NCBI GenBank assembly: GCA_039619475.1
Contig: CM077115.1
Location: 493,355,352-493,419,351 of the forward strand
Length of the DNA stretch: 64,000 bases
Direction of reading: 5' to 3'
Source: Icerya purchasi
Lineage: Eukaryota > Arthropoda > Insecta > Hemiptera > Monophlebidae
Shown here one piece after another: positions 1-11,200 of the stretch; positions within the stretch are counted from its first letter, which is position 1; each line of letters begins with the position of its first letter. A model generated the notes under the pieces. That model was not told the origin of the DNA. It searched no databases and saw only the letters and a list, made by a program, of their open reading frames with translations. Position numbers and translations under genes: made by a program.

Positions 1-694
1 GATGCTGTAGACATTTGTGCGCTGCGGAAAACATTTACAATACCTTAAGTTTTTATTTCCGTAAATATATATGTTTTTTTAAAGTAAATGTCACAATTTG
101 TTTTTTCAAATACGACAAAAACTGTGATTCATTCAAAAGCAAAACACAGTAGCACTTTCCACAGGGAAACTATTTAAAATAAATATAAAACGAAGATATT
201 GGCTTACCGTAACTTCTGTTCGAATTAAAGATTATATATGATGTGATTTCGTTGATTTTCTTTTTTTTTTTTTTTTAAAGCAGCTTGTTAAAATTTAAAT
301 AAAATTTTATATGTAAAATAAAAAACTAAAGAAAAAAAAATCATTCTTCCACTAGCACACACCACTACACTTCTCCATTAAAGGAAAAATAGCCTAAGTA
401 ATGCGAAAAGAAGTATGATAAATACGAGCGAATCAATCTTAGGAAGCGCGCCCAATCAGAACGCTGTATTTAATGTCCAATGATATTTCTTTATCTTATT
501 ATTGTTAGGCTAACGTTTTTTGTGATATGTATTTCCTGATCCAAACCCCTTTGTTTTTCTGTTTTTTCCATTATTCGGTTTAATTCTTGAAATGAAATTA
601 ATGGAAACGATCGTATTACTTTATAAGCTTTAATTTTCCGCTGTTTCGACATGTTAGCATGAGTCATAACGCATATAATACTATAATGAGATAA
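1..694. other. AT-rich stretch without a recognisable gene
   Basis: I see no long reading frame, no splice-bounded exon and no structured RNA here. Homopolymer A and T runs are common. Sequence similarity to a repeat seen elsewhere in the window begins only near 695. Confidence 0.5.
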
Positions 695-808
695 CAGTTG
701 ATTTCATTGTGTAAACATAACAGTAACTCGCTCTATATTTGAATCGAGTTTCTAAGGACAGCTACTATCAATTTTCAGGTTAGTTACACTGTGTAAACCT
801 GGCTTATT
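695..808 (-). repeat. Terminal fragment of the PIF/Harbinger-like element family
   Basis: The reverse complement of this stretch matches the left end of the Harbinger-like element at 50,689 with scattered mismatches. Shared blocks include CAGTAACTCGCTCTATAT and GTGTAAACATAACAGTAACT, and the outer end GTGTAAACCTGGCTTA corresponds to the element's terminus next to a TTA triplet. It is an isolated end with no coding part, either a solo MITE-like copy or a truncated element. Confidence 0.65.
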
Positions 809-866
809 GAATTTTTTCGCGATTATTTATGTTATAAAAATATATGATTTTTAAACCCACTACCAG

Positions 867-1233
867 GGCTTGAAAGCCAGCCGAAAACCAATCATTTTTA
901 GATGTCGTAAGCTTAATTCAAAAGCCATATTTAAATTTCCATAAGCTAAAAGCCTAAAGCTTAAGCCTTATTCAAAATTTAAACAGCCAAAACACGAAAG
1001 CTTGAGCTGTATTTTTGAAAAAAACTTAATTAAGCTTTATATTCGGCTTAAGCTTTTTTTTTTAAATTCATGCAGGGCTTGAAAAGCCGAATGAAAATTT
1101 GATCTACTTGATAACGCTGTAAATTTTCTCAAATTCATTGGCTAAAGTGCCTATTTCTTCTGGACTATTATTAATGACTGAAGCGTACAGCATTGTCAAA
1201 TAAATCAAACTTTCATTCGGATTTTCAAGCCCT
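867..1233 (+). mobile_element. MITE of the CAGGGCTTGAAA family (composite copy)
   Basis: It starts with CAGGGCTTGAAAGCC and ends with TTTCAAGCCCTG, so the ends are inverted. The interior is built of repeated AAGCTTAAGCC-like words. A second start, CAGGGCTTGAAAAGCC, occurs at about 1075, so this is probably two nested or abutting copies: the inner one, about 160 bp, has its own TIR pair reading CGAATGAAA / TTTCATTCG. Related copies lie at 50,836-51,401 and, inverted, at 54,204-54,752. The copy at 50,836 has an 8-bp target duplication, pointing to a hAT-type origin. Confidence 0.7.
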
Positions 1234-1539
1234 GGTTATAATAGATAAGGGATGCAGTTAATAGTAATATAACAATTATATTAACATATCTTTTGTGTTA
1301 TGTTTGTTTTTATTGTGAAAGTTACTATGGATTATTCAAATTAACAATCATAGAAATAATGATAAGAATGTTCTTTATAAATTGTGAAAAATTGAAAAAA
1401 TATACGAAGACGGAAGTAAAATATGGAACAATTGACTATAAAATTCAATCAATTGGTACATTGTAATATAATTAAAAAGTTATAATTGCAAAGGACTTTT
1501 CAGAAGTAAATAAATGTTCTATTGCATTCTGAATTTCAA

Positions 1540-1905
1540 ATAAGAATGGCAAAACTAGCAACAGCGAACTTAACAAAAATATGGAAAGACAGCGGCATAC
1601 AAAACTGAGTGAAATTATACTTGCTGAAAACGGTAGTATTTCCCATGGCACTTTATGAATGCGAATCATGGACATTAAATAAATTATCACAAAGAAGATT
1701 AGAAGTGATCGAGATGACAGCATACAGAAATATACTAAGAATACCATGGAACAGTTATAGAACGAATACCTCAATTCTGCAGGAGATAGATATTCAGCCC
1801 CGCCAAAGAATAATGCCTATGATTTATACAAGAATGTTGAAGTTCTTCGGGCATGAATCATAAAAGAACGTTCAGTAGTACATGTTGTAACAGGAAATTA
1901 CTAAT
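1540..1905 (+). pseudogene. LINE reverse transcriptase C-terminal fragment
   Basis: The frame opening at 1609 reads ...FPMALYECESWTL... followed by ...RNILRIPW... and ...LKFFGHES. This is the conserved region just C-terminal to the RT domain in endonuclease-reverse transcriptase LINEs, the same block seen at about 59,455-59,640 in the nearly full-length copy of this window. Upstream frames carry stop codons and the EN and RT domains are missing, so it is a dead fragment. The exact clade cannot be set from this piece. Confidence 0.7.
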
Positions 1906-1913
1906 AACAAGAT

Positions 1914-2800
1914 TTAATTTATGAGATTCACAGTACATGAATAAAGTTTTCGAATACATATTCCTAATAATCTGTTGAACTCCTCATTCTTTGCCAACCA
2001 TGTGGCATCCATATAGCCTTGTCCAATAAGTGAATTCATATCCAAACCAAATTCCTCACGATTCGTTACAATCGAATGAGCAATGTTTTCTGTACTCATT
2101 TAACTGAGCCTAAAAATTTTCTTTTAACATTTGTGGTTTATAGCGAAAATATCGAGCACCTAGAGAAAGTTGTTCGATACCTGACATGTCAGCTGTTTCA
2201 TCAGCTAAAATTGACTTTAAACCGATTTTCGATTTTAGTGGTTTTTTTTTTTTTTTTTTTTTTTTTTGTAAAATACTTACACAAATATTTATTAAGACAT
2301 TTTGAATTTTTAGGGATGTGTATTTAACATTCTAGGTAAAACTGTTTAAATGACCCCTTAACAGTATATTCCCAGCGTCAGCTCGGAAATAAATCAAATC
2401 TATAAAATTACTGATTTCTAACGATTTTCCACAAAGATCAATGTCACGTGTACTGCTAAAAATAATCGCAGAAAGAATGAATAAATTATTTGTTTTAATT
2501 CTCTTATATTGTTCGCGTTGCGTGTGCATCTACCTGGTGGTCAATAGATAATTTCCTTCCCTCAATAACTTCAACAAAATTAATTGCATCCCTTGAATTA
2601 TTTTTATGCCCAACACTTTTTATGTGATATTGAACATTTTCATGGAACTTTTTGTAATTATCACAAGGTCTTACTATACATGATCCTTCTAAACCACGCT
2701 CAATTTTCTAAAGAAATAATACACAGTAAAGACATAGTGGTCTTTTTAAGCACTGTGAATAGGCAATCAAGGAGGCGAGTACTGTATTAACCATGTAAAA
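1914..2800 (-). pseudogene. hAT-type (DUF4371, ZMYM1-like) transposase relic
   Basis: Read on the minus strand, fragments follow the order of ZMYM1/DUF4371 proteins. First comes a region like the TTF zinc-finger flank (PCDNYKKFHENVQYHIKS, about 2690-2640). Then SIDHQVDAHATRTI and, after a stop, a block ending FIDLIYFRADAGNILLRGHL (about 2345). After a further break comes FGLDMNSLIGQGYMDA (about 2040-1995), which matches the usual GLD..L.GQGYDGA motif. Stops and frame changes separate the blocks and the catalytic C-terminal half is absent. Family assignment is from memory of the motifs and fairly secure. It is not functional. Confidence 0.72.
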
Positions 2801-2895
2801 ATATAACGGCGACTCGAATGTCAAGAATCTTTATGAAAATTATATGACGAATTTGGTTTCCAACAGATTGTTAAAATTTCAAATTTTAATTCGTC

Positions 2896-3324
2896 TCAAT
2901 GATATGATAAGTTATATATTTTTAAACCTTAATTTACGTTACAAAAGTTATAGTTTTAAATATTACACGGACACAGAGTACCTTTTAATTTGTTAAAACA
3001 TATAACATTTATTTATATTAAATTATTACTTAAAATAAAAGTTACAAACATTATTATTCACAAAATATATATAAAAATTCGTCCTACCGGTTTCGTCTAC
3101 TTATGAATATGTCAAGTAGACGAAACCGGTAGGACGAATTTTTATATATATTTTGTGAATAATAATGTTTGTAATACTTGTATTTTAAGTAATAATTTAA
3201 TATAAATAAATGTTATATGTTTTCAAAAATTAAAAGGTACTCTGTGTCCGTGTAATATATAAAACTATATAACTTTTGTAACGTAAATTAAGGTTTAAAA
3301 ATATATAACTTATCATATCATTGA
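2896..3324. mobile_element. Palindromic foldback element 1
   Basis: Arms 2896-3102 and 3114-3324 are near-perfect reverse complements around an 11-base loop, with one small length difference of 4 bases overall. There is no coding capacity. The stretch TTTAATTCGTCT occurs just outside the left end (2885-2896) and again at 3358-3369, which could be a flanking duplication, but the right copy is 33 bases from the arm end, so I do not claim a TSD. Such elements extrude as hairpins and are probably non-autonomous. Confidence 0.85.
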
Positions 3325-3861
3325 AACAAACGATTATAGGAAGAAATAACACATAATTTAATTCGTCTGTTTGTGGTTTTTCAATCACATACTCCTCATG
3401 TCCAATTTTGAAGGAGCATCTGAAGAAAATGTAGTATCATTATCTAGAAATGGTTGCCCTGATGTGAGTTCTAAAGGAGATGTATAAAATTAAGCAGACA
3501 ATAAGGATGATGATTCATCAACTGATAAAGGAGATGGGCCGCTTTTATTTCTTTTAAATTTCGTAACAACAAACCCATATGTTCGAAGATAAAACATTTT
3601 TTTTCTTGTGTTTTGTTTTTAGATGAAATATGAATTAGGTGAAATAGGACGAAATCTGTATATTTACAAACGATGCCGTTTCTGCCTTGACATGGAAAAG
3701 AACGCCTTGTGTAGTGGTATGTTTTTAGCTTAATTGTTAAACTAAAATGAAAGGGTAAACCTATGTGCTTCCTATTATTAATGAAGAATGCCAAATCTGA
3801 CTTATAATTGACAATGTGATAAATACATATTTTAAATAAGGAAAAACAAAAGATATAATAG

Positions 3862-4277
3862 ATAAAATGCTTTTTTACAAAAAATAAATACCGACTTCAA
3901 GGTTTATTATAAAAATTTAAAAATGCACTAAAAAGTAAAAAATAATTACTCCCGATAAAATATATATATCAGAGTGATATAACTTAAGGTGATATCGTAA
4001 TTCTTATACAACATTAATTTTTTGGAGTTGGCATCAAATTCATATTAAAAGAATAATTAAAAACTGCATTAAATGTTGATTAAATTGTTCCTAACATGAA
4101 TTTAATTCCAACTCCAAAAAATTAATGTTGTATAAGAATTACGATATCACCTTAAGTTATATCACTCTGATATATATATTTTATCGGGAGTAATTATTTT
4201 TTACTTTTTAGTGCATTTTTAAATTTTTATAATAAACCTTGAAGTCGGTATTTATTTTTTGTAAAAAAGCATTTTAT
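3862..4277. mobile_element. Palindromic foldback element 2
   Basis: Arms 3862-4043 and 4096-4277 pair with constant coordinate sum 8139, so without net indels, around a 52-base loop. The arms contain AAAAATGCACTAAAAAGTAA, and the same word in inverted form follows at 4281-4305 and recurs in the foldback element at 46,287-46,787, making them members of one family. There is no reading frame of interest. Confidence 0.85.
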
Positions 4278-4424
4278 TTTTTACTTTTTAGTGCATTTTT
4301 ATTCAATTAAATTAAAACATTTATTTCCACGGTAAAAACACCAAAAGCTACATTTCCATGGTAATTTGGCAAATTTATAGTATTTTAAGTCAAAAATCTA
4401 ATCCGACGGTGAAAACAATCATGA

Positions 4425-4672
4425 ATGAAAAGCATCCAAAAAGCTTCAATCTCCCGCATTATTAAGGATAACTCAAAAACTATCGGTCGGACCTTGATCA
4501 AATTTAAATGGGACCACATGACAAACGCCACCTTTCAAATAAAAGAAGAATCATCAAAATCGGTTCATCTAGAAGAAAGTTCTGTGGTAACACACATAAA
4601 AAAAAAAAAAAAAAAAAAAAAAATACAGTCGAATTGAATACCTCCTCCTTTTTTGAAGTCGGTTAAAAAATT
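4425..4672 (+). repeat. Insect-type interspersed repeat with internal A-run
   Basis: The block contains GGGACCACATGACAAACGCC, TCATCAAAATCGGTTCATCT, an A-run at about 4598-4621 and the end CCTCCTCCTTTTTTGAAGTC. I recall this arrangement from abundant dispersed repeats in insect genomes. A diverged copy of the tail (TCCTCCTTCTTTTTGAAATC) lies near 47,525. The 70-codon frame through it is incidental. The mechanism (SINE or MITE) is not clear. Confidence 0.55.
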
Positions 4673-6362
4673 AATCAGATGAACACGCAATAAATGATAA
4701 AAATAAAACACAGTTACAATTTGTAATAAACGGATATCAGTTATAATTCTTATTCCATCATCATTTATGTTATGAATATCACCATTAGATAGTTCTCATT
4801 GGAAGTGATGCTGTAGTATTTTTGCTTAGAAGGCATTAATACACATCGCTGCTATAAGCATTAGTATATATTTTTATTCTCTTATTGATACATCTGTTGA
4901 CTCTTTTATATAATATACCTTTGTTTTAAAGTAATTAGCATTTATTTTTCATAAACGATGAGCGTTTGGCTGAATACTTTTTATGACTGTCTAGCTTTTA
5001 CCCACAACTATTCACTGAAAGTTATTTTGTAGTAGTAATTTTTAATATTGTTTAAACTTTATGTAATTCTTTATGAGAAATACAATTTTATTCCTTGCAG
5101 ATACCTACAAATCTTAATAGTCATTCACAAGCATTGTTCTCTTCATACTGAAATATTATTAGTAATATTTATTAGAGCATAAAATGTTTTATCTTCGTAT
5201 TAAAACAACAAAGCCATAATAATTTATACTTCATTTCTTCCCTTACAACATCAACTATTATTCTTAATAATATAATTTTGGATTGATGAAGAAAAATCTT
5301 GAAAAATTGAAATGAATTTAAGTGATTGCATGACTAAAGGAGAGTCATTAGTTTTTTCTTATACATTAAGAAATTTTAAAGATTTTCTTTATTCAAATAA
5401 TTTTGTATTTGTTATAATTGCATAAAGAAAGTTCTTGATTTAAAAGACAAACAGCCTTCTGCAGTCATAAGTATTAATAAAGTATTCCATTTCTTTTTAT
5501 ACTTATATTCACTGTAATTGTGAATATTAATCTCACATTAAGAATTAAACAACAAATCAACAACTCAATAGTTTTCAAATACAGTTTTAGTTGTAAGAAA
5601 CATTGTCTATAAATCTGAGATTTTATTTCCTATGTGCAATCCACAATTTTACCACTTTTTTTTATTCCACATCTAAAAATTATATATGATAATACACATG
5701 GCTAATTTTTCAATATCCATATTTTACACAAAATGTAACTACAATTCACAATCGAGATAATTTTTATTCCTATGAAAATAATAATATAAATCGAAAAATA
5801 TTGATAATTTGTATTATAAACATTTCTTGCAATAAATTAGTTTTCTAGTGGACAGAGCTTCACAGGAATTGTCAAATGCTTACTATTATAGGTACTTTTG
5901 GCAACAAAAAATTACAGATATTTATGCCAAATGGACATACACATGTATCTTGAGACAGTAACTCTTGTGAGATGATACTTGCAAGTGAACACTTGGCTTT
6001 ACAACTAATGTAATAAAAATACATCACTGCATTTTGATGTGAAAAAAGTAAAATAGAAACTATTGAAACTTATTTCTTATACAAATTACATAAATGTCAC
6101 AAAAATACAATTCATATTACACAAAGTACTTTAAGAATTCACAAATGTATTTAATAACTGTAAAACAGTCTTGTCTGTTAACATTTCAGGGATTTCCTTA
6201 TATTGAAATGCACTGATGAATTATAAGTATATTTTATGTGACTAAAATTGCTCCTACATCATGTTTAGTTTATTTAAAGTCGGCCATGATTTTGGAAGTA
6301 GTATTTAAAGTTCAGTTCTTATAAAAATAGCATTATAAATCAACATTCAATTACAGTTTCAA
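4673..6362. other. Non-coding AT-rich interval
   Basis: About 1.7 kb with no frame that resembles a protein and no palindrome or tandem unit that I could see. It could be ordinary intergenic DNA or a very old repeat. Confidence 0.5.
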
Positions 6363-7187
6363 TCTTGCCGGTACACCCGAGTGCACTTAACAGACTCGTC
6401 AGATGATATTAAACATTTCATATTCGAATGCCCCTCTGGTTTTTGTAAATTGTACTCTTTGGACCAATTCAACATCTCGCTTAAACTTGATAAGAAAAAT
6501 CATGCAGCCTTGCTTGAGTTCGCTGAAAACGCTATGCGTCATAACTTTTTATTAAATCAATCATAACTGTCAATACTCAAATTCAACCGTTACCCCAATG
6601 CAGTTCCATGGTTTAAGCAGCGTGATTCTTTAGCTTAGTTGATTTAGCTCGTAGGAACCATTTGATTAAAGACTTAATCCTAAACTTACTTGAATTTAAT
6701 TTAACAACTCATGTTGCTATTTAAATAATTATTATATAAAAATCTGAACTTAACTAATATCTAATGTAATTTGTGTTTATCTTGAGCTTATTTTTATTAT
6801 TCCCACTTGATATTTATCTGAAACTCATTGTTTGTTTTGTTGTTTTTTTTTCTATTCTTTTTTTCTGAACGGTATCTTTTGTTTGTAATTATTTTTCTCG
6901 TTAATCTAAACTTTTATTTCAGACTAATCTACACACATCTTGGCGGATGACGGGACTACGTTCACATCCTGTTTCCTAGCAATAATCTAAGTTCACACCT
7001 GCAGGGAACCACAACACGCACGAATATTTTAGATTTTATTTGTACGGTTTTTAGTTACACTGTACTTACTCACTCGCTCTATTCCTTAAGCACACTAGTT
7101 CCTTGCACTCTTATGCGCACATCTCAATAAATATACTTGCTCCAACCCGTTATATGGGGAATGGAGCCCATTAAAAAAAAAAAAAAA
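6363..7187 (+). mobile_element. 5'-truncated LINE (C-terminal ORF2 piece, 3'UTR, poly-A)
   Basis: The frame to 6566 reads SDDIKHFIFECPSGF, the block that follows the RNase H domain in I/LOA/R1-like ORF2 proteins (consensus D.I.HFLFECP). It is followed by about 600 bases of 3'UTR-like sequence and an A-run at 7172-7187 directly after GGGGAATGGAGCCCATT. This is the structure of a 5'-truncated retrotransposed copy. I did not find a convincing target-site duplication. Confidence 0.6.
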
Positions 7188-7645
7188 GTTAAAATGAAAA
7201 TCAATATCGTAACTTATACAGATCCGGCTGAAGAATTTTTTTAAAAATTTTTCCTTGAAAATTGGTGTGGGCCCTTTAATTTTAAAATTTTGGGAGGTAT
7301 TTTTCCAATATTCTAGCAATTGAAATACATCATTAATGAGCTGTGGACTTTTTTTTAGTTTCCAGGGTTACCACTTTAAACGTGTATTTTCACAAATTTT
7401 GGTCCCTAAATATCAAAATTTTTTGAATTTTTTATTTTCGCTGTATTCTTGAGACCTTAGTGTGCAGATTAAAAAGAAAGTTAATACCGTAACTCATATA
7501 GTACTGACTGCGAAATTTTTTAAATTTTTTTTTCTTAAAACTCGATTTTCACATTTTTTAAAATTTGGGCCCTTTAATTTTGAAATTTTGAGGGTTTTAT
7601 AATTTTCTTATGATTTGACGAAGAAATACATCGATTGAAAAAAAA
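7188..7645. repeat. Two diverged copies of a ~295 bp repeat
   Basis: Blocks around 7205-7315 and 7485-7600 share ACCGTAACT(C/T)ATA, GAA(G/A)(A/T)TTTTTTAAA and GGGCCCTTTAATTTTGAAAT with similar spacing, giving a unit of roughly 290-300 bases. The style (fixed GGGCCC word in AT-rich sequence) resembles the degenerate array at 61.3-63.5 kb, but I cannot show homology by eye. Confidence 0.45.
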
Positions 7646-7671
7646 AAAAAACTCTCTAGTTACTATAGAGC

Positions 7672-8128
7672 GTCCTGTACGATTTTTTTTTTTTTTTGCA
7701 GCTTTATATAATAGTCATATACAAAGATATTTCTAAACTACCTGAACAAATTTAATATTTTGTTCCTCACTTATTTTATGTATAAGATATAAGAACAAAA
7801 TGAAAATACACCACATCACGATCGTATGAAAACTTGACGCAATCTATCTCTTGATACCATTTTCTTCTGAGCTGCGTAGTAGTCGTGCCGCCATTGCCTT
7901 TGTGAACGAATCTCTATTTAAAACAATTTTCTGTGATTTCAAAAGTACAGTGCACCGCGATCTCATTGCCGTCGTGAAGTGTTGGTGCCGAGCAGCCTAA
8001 ATGTATAACTACACTTTGTAAAATGAAATGTTTACTAATAAAAAAGTATGTTAAATATTAAATGAATATCTCAAAATAATAATAAAAATAATAATAATGT
8101 AAATAAAAAAAAAAAAAATCGTACCTAA
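7672..8128. repeat. Possible small element bounded by inverted poly-T/poly-A ends
   Basis: GTACGATTTTTTTTTTTTTT at the left and an A-run ending AATCGTAC at the right form inverted ends flanked by TA on both sides, as expected for a mariner-like MITE. The homopolymer content makes this weak. The interior has no protein-like frame. It lies just downstream of the 3' end of the zinc-finger/MULE gene, so part could also be that gene's 3' flank. Confidence 0.3.
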
Positions 8129-8245
8129 GACAGATGTTAACTGCAGAAAATTTAACTTTGCATTCCTCTCGTCCGTAGGCGACATAATCAAAAAGACGAC
8201 AAAATTTAGCAGTTCAGTATATACAAATAAGAAACTTGATAATAC

Positions 8246-11200
8246 TCAACCCACTGTCTTAAAGGAACATAAATATTGATTAATACTATTGGGCTGTGCC
8301 TTCATAGTTTCCAATTCTTTATTAAAAGATATTAAGCTTCTTGAATATGTTGACCGGTCTTTTCCAATGATCCCTAGAAGATCTTGAATATTCCTTTCGA
8401 ATTTTCGTAATTCATCATTATCATCGTTTTCGGGTTCCATTAAACTTTCTTCCTCGACAGAACCATCATCTTGTTCGCTGAAAATATATATTTCGGACAC
8501 ATCCAGACTGTCTTCCATCTGTAAATGGTTCAGCACTTCATATGATTCGCTATGTAAAGATTTTAAAAAATTATCCGGTAATGTGTAATTCCCAGTTGCC
8601 AAATAGCACAGTTCAATTTTCAACTGTTCATCCAAAGTTGCCGATGATGACCGGTGATCAATCGGCGGCTTCGTCTCTTCGTCCAAAAGTTGTTGGTGTT
8701 TACAATATATACCGTTCGCACCGATATAGCAGGAACATACGCCTACATCGACATTAATGAAATACTTTGTATTTGTTCGTTTATTAGTAACTGTGATAAA
8801 GTTTCCGAATTCATCTTTAATAACGATGTATTTTGAATTTGTACTGTTACGTTTATTATCCTGTCCGGACAAATTATTAACATTTGTTTCTAGTACGCGT
8901 GAAATTAATTTTCGTACATGAAAAACATCATACTCGTAAATAAGATATTGTAGTAACTCAGCTGGTGTTCGCGCCTTATTCCAGTTTAAAATGTTTTCTT
9001 TCAGCATCCACATCTCTCTGTCGACAATCCTGTCGCTCATAATCGACGATTCCCTCAACAAGAGAATACCTCGTCGATATAGTAAACACCACTTTTCTCT
9101 TTTCGTATATAAATTACCGATATACCGAATGAAACGTGTGCTACTTTTATATTTATCAGTTAAAAAATTATAAATAGCGTTCAGTTGAACAATCGAGTCT
9201 GTGTAAACCATTTCTTTTACACTGCTATAAATTTCGTTTTTTTCGACTACGCTTATCCCATTTTCTCGTTTTGACAGCCATCGATAAGTAAATTGCAACA
9301 CGCGAAAGCTACACAAGAAAAATTTGGAATCGGGAAACGCTTTCCGAAGTGCCGCTGTTTCTGCTTCACAATTATTCGTTATTATATACATTGGGCCCAG
9401 CTTACCACGTCCGCCAAAAGAATTCTCAGTACATTGCTGTAGAAACTGATTTAGTGCTTCTTGAATTGCGTATTGAGTTCCATTTGTTGTTACCAAAACC
9501 CCTAGAGGAACATGGCCGATTTCTACTTTGGCCATCATAATAAAAACACGCAGACCGAATCTACCAACACCGCTGATACTGTCAAAATACATAAATTCGC
9601 CCGCAGCTTTCGTTGCTGATATACGAGTCATCAAAGGAGTAACGATCACCACAATAAAGTTCGTGTCGGCATCGTTCTGTTGGTATGTACAAACAGGAAT
9701 GCGAAATTCGGCATTTGTTTCATTTATGAACTTTTTAAGCTCTTCCATTACTTCATCGTTTTTGGCGAAACCACTATATTTTTTTGTGTAATTTTTATTA
9801 AATAAATGATGCACCCAATTGTAATCTGGCATTTTAGACCTGTTAGCGCTAAACTCTAAATATCCGATGTCACTGTTCACTTGCAGTTTCACATGATTCC
9901 TGTACGTTTTCAAAGCGTCTGCCGGTCCCAAACCGCTATTAAACATGGCCATAAAAATTTGTTCCACTTCTGCGGTAGGTTTTAAAAATCTTAGTATAGC
10001 TGCCGAATCCAGCGGGTGGTTATGATGTATAGCGCATATTTTAACTTCAGCCAAACCACTACAAAATCATCGAAATAAAAAGACATTATACATTCCTCGA
10101 GGCAGTAATGAAATCAAAAAACAAATACATCACCCTATGTAAAATTAAAAGAAAAGTAAAAATTACCGTTTCAGAAGAAAATAGATCGCCGATTTACAGC
10201 CTGTGCCTTTGACTTTTTGCTTTCTCTTCGTTTTCCGATTTCCATCTTTATAATGTTCACAACGATAGTTCACCTGTACGGCACAACATAGACAATTAAA
10301 TAACGATACATATTTTAACATTTAACTACTATCCCGCAGTAAAAGTTACAAGTTAAAATATTAATCGTAATAAAAATACAAAATTACTGTACTGAAAAAA
10401 AAAAATTAAAAACAAGACGTTAAAAGCGGAGGGCAGAAATTGTTCTTTAAATGCAAAAGAAAAAAAAAATTATAATATATGAAGCATAGATGATTTACAT
10501 ACTGCGTACAAATAATATCTTAATTAAAATAAAGACCGCATGCGGTGAAATATATGCTTTATATCGCGTCAGTGGCAAAGATCCCCTTTCCAATAATTAT
10601 AACTGAAGAAAAAGCGATAAATAAATTGTAAATATTACAAGTATACTTACATATACTTCTTGTCCATTTTTCCTAACACGACTTACACGACAAATAAATT
10701 TCATTCTATTTTCCTCCATATACGTACTCATCCATGTTACAACATCATTCTTACTGCACACATCATAAATATATATAGAAATTGATGAATTTTCAGCTCT
10801 TGCACTAGAAACTTGGCAATTTCCATATTTCCAATTTCTTGGCAGAGTGACCTGTAAAACATGAAGATAAATAAGATTATGTGGCAACTCTATACATCGC
10901 AAAACGACCATAGTCAGTTCCAAATGTAGTCGTGCGTGTACGCTAGCGTCGCGTAGAAATTATTAAACGAAACCAGTTTCTAGCTTAAAAGTTTGTTTAT
11001 TTTGGAAATTATAGAGCCGTAGTTAAATCAAAAAATAAAAGAACGACAAAATTCTTAAAATCAAGCAAAATTCTTGAGATTTGCACGGTCACTAGATCTG
11101 TTACATTCCGACTATTTCCACTGTCCTCTCAATAACCTTGTATGTGCTTAATAATCGGGAATAAAGCATTCAGAAATTAAAATTTTTGTTTATAATAAAC

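Noticed and set aside
2885..3369. TTTAATTCGTCT as target duplication of foldback element 1
   Set aside because: The right copy is 33 bases away from the arm end, and the word is AT-rich enough to recur by chance.
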